From Siphonodentalium dalli (taxonomy: Eukaryota > Mollusca > Scaphopoda > Gadilida > Siphonodentaliidae), in NCBI GenBank assembly GCA_032622095.1, contig CP136064.1:212116205-212180204 (forward strand): a DNA stretch of 64,000 nt. The letters are read 5' to 3'. The notes under the pieces were generated by a model that was given only the letters and a program-made list of their open reading frames with translations, was not told the DNA's origin and searched no databases. Of this stretch, positions 58,768 to 64,000 are shown piece after piece; position 1 is the first letter of the stretch; every line of letters starts with the position of its first letter. The position numbers and the translations under genes are program-made.

Positions 58768-59546
58768 CGGTATACTTGGCTTTGAATCTGGGAATGGCGG
58801 CTGTGTCAATCGTCATAATTGCCGTGATCAATTATATCCACCACCAACCAGAAATATCCGATCGGCAGATACCACCTTGGTTGAAAATGTTCACAATTAA
58901 AGTGGCGATGAGGTTCCCGAAGCAACCCAAACAGTCCCTGCTCGCGAAGCAGCTACGGGAATCGTCATACAAAACAATAGCGCCCAAGAAAGTTAATAAT
59001 CAAGTTGGAGTGCGAAACGTTGCATGACCAAAGCAAGATGGAGGTTACCACAATAACCTGAATACAACAAACGGTGGACTGACACAGGATGAAGGTTACC
59101 ACAATAACGTGGATACGACAAACGGTGGACTTACACATGATGGAGGTTACCACAATAACGTGGATTCGACAAACGGTGGACTGACACAGGATGAAGGTTA
59201 TCACAATAACGTGGATACGACAAATGGTGGACTGACACATGATGGAGGTTACCACAATAACGTAGATACGACAAACGGTGGACTAACATAGGATGAAGGT
59301 TACCACAATAACGTGGATACGACAAACGGTGGATTGACACAGGATGGAGGTTACCACAATAACGTGGATTCGACAAACGGTGGACTGATACAAGTTCTTG
59401 TTTTCCCCCACGATAGACAATTCGAGTACTATAGAATAACAAAAAGGTACAGCGTTGGGACACTCCATTCGCCCCAATTGTTGATGTATAAAGTCAATGT
59501 TATGATAGGCAATGGGGAACATGAAAACTACTTGCGAGCACCATAA
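58768..59546 (+). CDS. Cys-loop receptor exon: M3 and repeat-bearing loop
   Basis: TGTGTTTCAG|CG completes an Ala codon with the phase-1 end of the previous exon, then VYLALNLGMAAVSIVIIAVI (M3), NYIHHQPEISDRQIPPWLKM and FTIKVAMRFPKQPKQSLLAK. The HH after M3 and the P-P-W-L-K segment are hallmarks of nicotinic receptors, marking the start of the cytoplasmic loop. The frame meets TGA at 59025, then continues without shift through seven 17-residue repeats (GGYHNNVDTTNGGLTHD) with one TAG at 59289, and closes with TAA after YLRAP at 59546. The loop is variable in this family, so repeats are tolerable there. M4 was not found downstream. If TGA 59025 is real, the product ends in the loop. Confidence 0.8.
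59028..59392 (+). repeat. 51-bp tandem repeat, 7 copies, in frame with exon
   Basis: GGTTACCACAATAACGTGGA recurs every 51 bp from about 59043 to 59350. 51 is 17 codons, so the reading frame of the M3 exon is preserved across all copies. Differences between copies are few, mostly single bases. Confidence 0.97.
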
Positions 59547-59627
59547 TCCCAATGGCACAAGCATCGCGAAAATACACAAACGCTTACAACATTTTACGCT
59601 GAACACGAGTACAATATATCATAACCG

Positions 59628-59643
59628 AAAACGCTCTTTATAA
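59628..59643 (-). repeat. AAAGAGCG motif, single copy
   Basis: AAACGCTCTTTATAAG; on the - strand TTATAAAGAGCGTTT, close to the copy at 54868. Confidence 0.5.
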
Positions 59644-59659
59644 GAGATAGATGTTTTAT

Positions 59660-60570
59660 TGACCTACATCATAGAAGACAATATATATATAGCTTTTAAT
59701 TGACTTTCCATGTATTTACATGGTTCATGGTCAAATATATTTAACGATGTATGTACGAACACAAATGGATAAAGACGGATAGAGTGATCACAAATAAACC
59801 CCATCGACAGAAAAACCTACACATGGTGATTATATAGTGTTAGATTGAGCAGGGAAACTTTTAACTGGTTGTCGTATACATACGATTTTGATACATGTAC
59901 AATGTAATTGAAACAAATTGAATTGCCGGAGATAATAGACTGATAAACTTGAAAATATTTCCAAGTTAAAAGAGTGAAAATATATATTTCAAGTATATTT
60001 TCCAAAGGGTCGTTGTAACTTTTTGTTTAAGAAGAAACTTAGATTTAACAACCAACATTACACTGAATGTAGGAAAACATCATACTAGTGGTATAAAGTA
60101 TAATTTGCTTGAAAATTTAGCCATTGTAATGATTACAACCTATTCTCCAGTCTTAATGTTCAAATTCAGTGCCATTTTCTACCATGGAATCGCGGTAACG
60201 TTCACGTATAAGGCTCCGCTGCCCGAGTGCACCTCCTCCCTGAACCAGATATTATTTCTGAGTCCGGAAAACTATATTTTCGGTTGAAAATCTGCAATGG
60301 TTACTCAAGATTTCCAACTGTTAGAAATCCCCAACCCAACAACTCTGTAACGTGTAAGGGTAGGGGGTCTTAAATGATATTTAAGACTGATAATTGATAC
60401 AGGTCGAGCGGATTTATGACGTTCCCAACCTGCTACAAATTTAATAGAGCGCCTTAATTGACCATTCTTGGGTACTAGATCCAGACTTGTCTTGAGTTCC
60501 TGTTGGGGCGTGATCAATCAACGTGACTAGATATGAAAATGAAATGCTCCAATTTATTGGATAACAATAA
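59660..60570. other. Unannotated stretch between receptor and Gypsy LTR
   Basis: AT-rich. Open frames of 60-70 codons without domains. I searched here for an M4 segment of the receptor and saw none. Confidence 0.5.
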
Positions 60571-60580
60571 CATGTCGAAT

Positions 60581-61323
60581 TGTAGTATCATATTCATAGG
60601 CCATTGGTATAGTTATTGTAGTTATTGCATCTGATGGAGGTATGCCTCTGGATAGACTGGGTGTTCACTTGAGTCTTGGCTTGTTTATTCAATTAATCTC
60701 TGTAATTCATCACCTTTCTACTCTAGCACCTTAGATTGTAATTCCGTATCACGGTCACCAACGTCTATTCAAAGATTACTTCCGGTTGACTGATCCCCAA
60801 AGGTGGGTAGTAGTGGCTTAAATACTACTACCCACAACTACCTACAAAATACCCACAAGTGAACGTGCAGTGCTACCCACAAATCATACCTTACCTACAA
60901 CTGCTAACTACAAGGTAGTTTGACGAGCGCTGTTGACAGCGATGGGCGGGGCTATGAAGGAATCCACCAATCGCGCAACAGTGCTCGCTGACATGTAAAC
61001 AAATGAGGTGAATGTAATGATGAAAACAATGAATAAATATCGCGATATCGTTCTATTAATTACATGAAATGAGTTATTTATACATAGCACGGATGGGTTA
61101 TGAGATGATACAAACATAGGAGTGATTTAATTTATGATATTTACGGAATAATGTATGTTTTGACGCGATAGAAGTGGACGAACTTTTACAAATGTACGGA
61201 AAGCCGCGAATGTACCGATGAATTATATAAATAAAAGTATGGAACGAATCAATGTTAAAACATGAGAAATACAATAATACGTAATGCATAATAACCGAAG
61301 AGAGTGCCTGTAGCTATGCTACA
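60581..61323 (-). mobile_element. Ty3/Gypsy long terminal repeat (3' LTR)
   Basis: On the - strand the LTR would run from TGTAGCATAGCTACAGGC to ATATGATACTACA, with TG...CA ends and a five-base inverted TGTAG/CTACA. It lies just past a purine tract (61325-61346). A TATA-like GTATTTAAGCC is at about 60817-60827 and AATAAACAAG at about 60680-60690, both in the - orientation, as an LTR promoter and poly(A) signal would be. The 5' LTR is outside the window, so the ends are inferred and could be a few bases off (TGATGTAGC is an alternative start). Confidence 0.65.
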
Positions 61324-61324
61324 T

Positions 61325-61346
61325 CACCCCCCTCCTAAAGAAAAAA
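61325..61346 (-). other. Polypurine tract
   Basis: On the - strand ATTTTTTCTTTAGGAGGGGGG directly precedes the LTR start, the site that primes plus-strand synthesis in LTR retroelements. Confidence 0.6.
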
Positions 61347-61458
61347 TCGGATCACCGGATCCGTTAACTTTAATCCAACAACTACCATAGTAAATTTAAC
61401 CTTACGAAACTATTAAACAAACATTTGCAAGGTAAGTTATCAACAATATAATCATCTT

Positions 61459-62649
61459 CTATTCTTCTGCTCTCCTCCGATTGGGCAAGCATAAGTCCAA
61501 GGGACCATCGTCCATGTCCTTGATGACCTCTTCAGATTCCTCGGTGGACGTACTGGCGTCTGCTGTCTGTATCCTCTTCTCTTCTGTATGAGTACTGGCC
61601 TCCGTACTCTGAACCTGGTTCTTTGTCTGCGTCTCCTGATCCATCTTGGTAACCATCTCTGTCTCCGTCCCCTTATCAAGAACCCTCGTGGTTCTATCCT
61701 CCGTCTGGATTCCTCGATGTTGTCCTTCCTTGAGCTGAGGTGCACGCCTCCAGTCATCGATAAGCTCATATATTTTTCCATTAGGCAGCGTCACCCTCTC
61801 AATCCGGGTGAGACCTTCGTATCTGTCTAGGACGAACCTTCGTTGATAATATTGCAGGTGCACCCTCGCCTCTCTCAAACCTGCTCTGAATATTTCACCT
61901 TGGTGACTCTCAATGTATTCGGAAGGTGCACCCATCAGGAAAAACCGTGGACCAGCATATAGCTGTCGCAGGTGGGTGATAGGATGGGGCAATTTAAGCA
62001 TGCCAGCGATGTCCAGCTATCTCAGCCGATCGACTTTATAACCTGGCACATACTCTTCCACCATGTTCATGGACGATTCCTTCGTTACCATAGCATCTGT
62101 CTGCATCTTTGAATCCTTCACCTCTACCCCGTCTATCTGCATCTCTGTGTCCACTAAAGACTCCTTCACCTCCGCCTCATACGCCTGACTTTCCGAACCA
62201 CAAACCATTAACTCGGGCATAACTTCCGCCACTATTTCTGCCAGAATATTACCATCTCCATAACGAACCATGGGTGAGGTCTCCTCGAATATGTTATCAG
62301 GGGGTAACTCAAGAACTGGCTCCACGGAGAGCCATTCAGTCGCCGGCTGATCGAATATATCATACATGACCGTTTCCTTGACTTTGGCTTTTTGAACATT
62401 ATCACATCCTCTCCCAACATTGACCACTTTTGATTTCACTGTGGGAACTGACACTCCTGATGAATGTCTCCTTTTTATATGGAGATCTAGATGCTCCCGT
62501 CGTCCGGCCTCGTACTTGCATGAATCACGATTATATTTCTTCTCCTCATGTACCTCCCCTTCATGTCGATTTCGCCGTGTCTTGGAGTCAAAGACTTTGA
62601 AACAATCATGGCAGTAAAATCTGTCGTCATTGAAGTTTCGATCCTCCAT
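61459..62649 (-). pseudogene. Extra Gypsy ORF with N-terminal C2H2 fingers
   Basis: A third ORF after pol, 75 bp downstream of its stop. 62649-62017 starts MEDRNFNDDRFYCHDCFKVF and carries a C2H2 finger (C-x2-C...H-x4-H) and a second finger-like unit (SCKYEAGRREHLDLHIKRRH), then an acidic region with repeated K-E-S/M-Q-T-D phrases. A TAG at 62019 stops it, but the same frame goes on from 62001 to 61459 (HPITHLRQLYAGPRFFLMG; then Thr/Glu-rich QTKNQVQSTEASTHTEE and a C-terminal PLDLCLP). Apart from that one stop, the ORF is about 396 codons. Fingers suggest nucleic-acid binding; I do not recognise the rest. PLDLC-type motifs recruit CtBP in other proteins, which is only a resemblance. Confidence 0.7.
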
Positions 62650-62724
62650 CTGAAGTGACAGAAATAGAGGACATTAATTAATGGACATAGTCTACCATTC
62701 TCGGAGGTTTACTTATTTTTATCT

Positions 62725-64000
62725 TTAATCTCGATCCTTACTTCTCGTGGTCACACCCGCAGGTACGAACCATCTCTTGACTTTGCCAGAGTAGGGCTTG
62801 AGACGGTCTATGTGAACCACTTTAGATAATTTCTTTGGATCTCTCTTTATACTAACTAAAACAGTTGACAATCTGTCTGTCACGATATAAGGACCCTCAA
62901 ATTTTGGCACTAGCTTTCTGGACAAGCCTTTACCCACACTTGTGACTCGAAGCAGCACTGCACCCCCCACATTCATTTCATCTGTCTTTCGCACTTTAAC
63001 ATCGTAATTTCTCTTCTGCCTATTACTTGCGGCTTTCGTTCTGGCCCTCGCTACCTCATGTACTTTCAGAAACTTTTCCAACAGCTCCCCAACATATCTC
63101 GCTATTTTCTCAGACTCTGCTTTCTCGTTCACGCTCAAGGTAAGAATACATGCAATCAATAGGAAGGTTCATTTCGCGACCAAGCATCATTAGACTCTGT
63201 GAGAAACCTGTGCTGTCGTGAACAGTTGATCGGTATGCCCACATGATCATAGGCAGCCAATCATCTCAGTTTTTCTGTGACCTTTCGATGTGTTTATGCA
63301 GCATCTCCTTTATCGATCTCATCATTCTCTCTGCTAAACCGTCACTCTGTGGATGAAAGGCAGTCGTCCTGGTCTTATCTATACTAAAAGTTTCACACAG
63401 AGACTGAAACAGTTTACTCTCGAACTGTCGGCCTTGGTCCGTATGAATCTGAAGTGGGACTCCCCATCGTGTTATATACTCTCTTGCCAAGACACCTACA
63501 ACTGTTTCAGCTTCTTGGTTTGGCATAGGGAAAGCTTCCACCCAACGGGTGGAGTAGTCGACCACAACCAAGATATATCGGTTCCCATCATGTGACTTTG
63601 GCAATGGCCCAGTTATATCTATTCCTACTCTTTCGAGTGAAGCTCCCACCAAGTATTGCTGCATGTGCCCTGTCTTCTTAGGTGAAGGTCTCTGTTTCTG
63701 ACATTCTGAACATTGTTGCACGAAGATGTAGGCTGAGGTATAGTAACCGGTCCAATAGAACCGAGCTCTCACTTGGTCTATTAGCCTATTCACTCCCATA
63801 TGACCGCCACCAGGGCGGCTATGAAGCATTTTCAGGGCATCCTTTTGCTAGCGCCCAGGTAGCACCAACTGCCAAACCTCGAAATCAGTATCTGGGTTCC
63901 TGTAAAGGATTTCCTCTTTCATATGTAATCTGTCCCACTGAGCCCAATACGTTTTCACTTTACTGGAATACTCAGATAGGTGCTTCCATCGAGGCTTTTC
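62725..64000 (-). pseudogene. Ty3/Gypsy pol: integrase part, disrupted
   Basis: The - strand shows, in order, pol sequence entering from the window end (EEILYRNPDTDFEVWQLVLP, TAG at 63850); the zinc-binding HHCC region (HSRPGGGHMG ... CSECQKQ); the catalytic core with D in VGIDITGPLP, D in HTDQGRQFES and E in GLAERMMRSIKEML; a TGA at about 63270 followed by DDWLPMIMWAYRST; a frameshift near 63130; and the C-terminal domain (KFEGPYIVTDRL, a GPY/F module; VHIDRLKPYSG) to the stop at 62725. This is the usual chromovirus-like integrase layout, about 430 residues here. RT and RNase H lie beyond the window. Two stops and a frameshift make this copy inactive. Confidence 0.88.

Noticed and set aside
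59313-59606. Hydrophobic frame CIFAMLVPLGLWCSQVVFMF as the missing M4 segment
   Set aside because: It reads on the - strand. None of the + strand frames here gives a convincing M4.

Overview
The window looks like one stretch of an AT-rich, repeat-dense invertebrate nuclear genome. It has split exons with GT/AG junctions, LINEs, a Polinton, a Ty3/Gypsy element, Helitron ends and several MITE families, and no operons. The receptor gene resembles the expanded Cys-loop receptor families of lophotrochozoans, so a mollusc or relative is the best guess. That is an inference; no sequence search was possible.

The one host gene I can support is a nicotinic-acetylcholine-receptor-like (Cys-loop) subunit on the + strand, in pieces over about 45 kb. 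It consists of a 45-bp exon (14686-14730), a 110-bp exon (18579-18688), a large exon with the Cys-loop, M1 and M2 (53610-54144), and an exon with M3 and the start of the cytoplasmic loop (58768 onward). The loop runs in frame into a 51-bp, 17-residue tandem repeat. Splice phases agree between all pieces. The large exon carries two in-frame stops and a frameshift, and the last exon has two more stops, so this copy is a pseudogene, contains sequence errors, or depends on something unusual such as RNA editing. The 5' exons encoding the signal peptide and N-terminus were not securely found, nor was M4. The roughly 35-kb intron between 18.7 and 53.6 kb is filled with mobile DNA.

Layout. 0-14 kb: minisatellites, a Helitron, a 30-bp satellite, MITEs and a palindrome-rich foldback element. 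14.7-18.7 kb: receptor exons with a LINE ending 10 nt before the second exon. 19.9-22.9 kb: a MITE and a complete but internally deleted piggyBac-like element. 23.6-27.3 kb: a CR1/Jockey-type LINE. 27.5-29.2 kb: a degenerate tandem array. 30-42 kb: foldback elements, a LINE tail and Helitrons. 43.9-50.6 kb: a decayed Polinton/Maverick on the - strand with DNA polymerase B, integrase, capsid-type and small proteins. 52.2-53.1 kb: a short hAT-like element with only an N-terminal zinc finger. 53.6-59.5 kb: the remaining receptor exons. 60.6-64 kb: the 3' half of a Ty3/Gypsy element on the - strand with its LTR and an extra C2H2 zinc-finger ORF.

Two signals cut across these features. A foldback MITE family with TTAA target duplications occurs seven times. 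A short motif, AATAAAGAGCGTT, recurs about 19 times, often as pairs 30-45 bp apart, and belongs to no element I can name.
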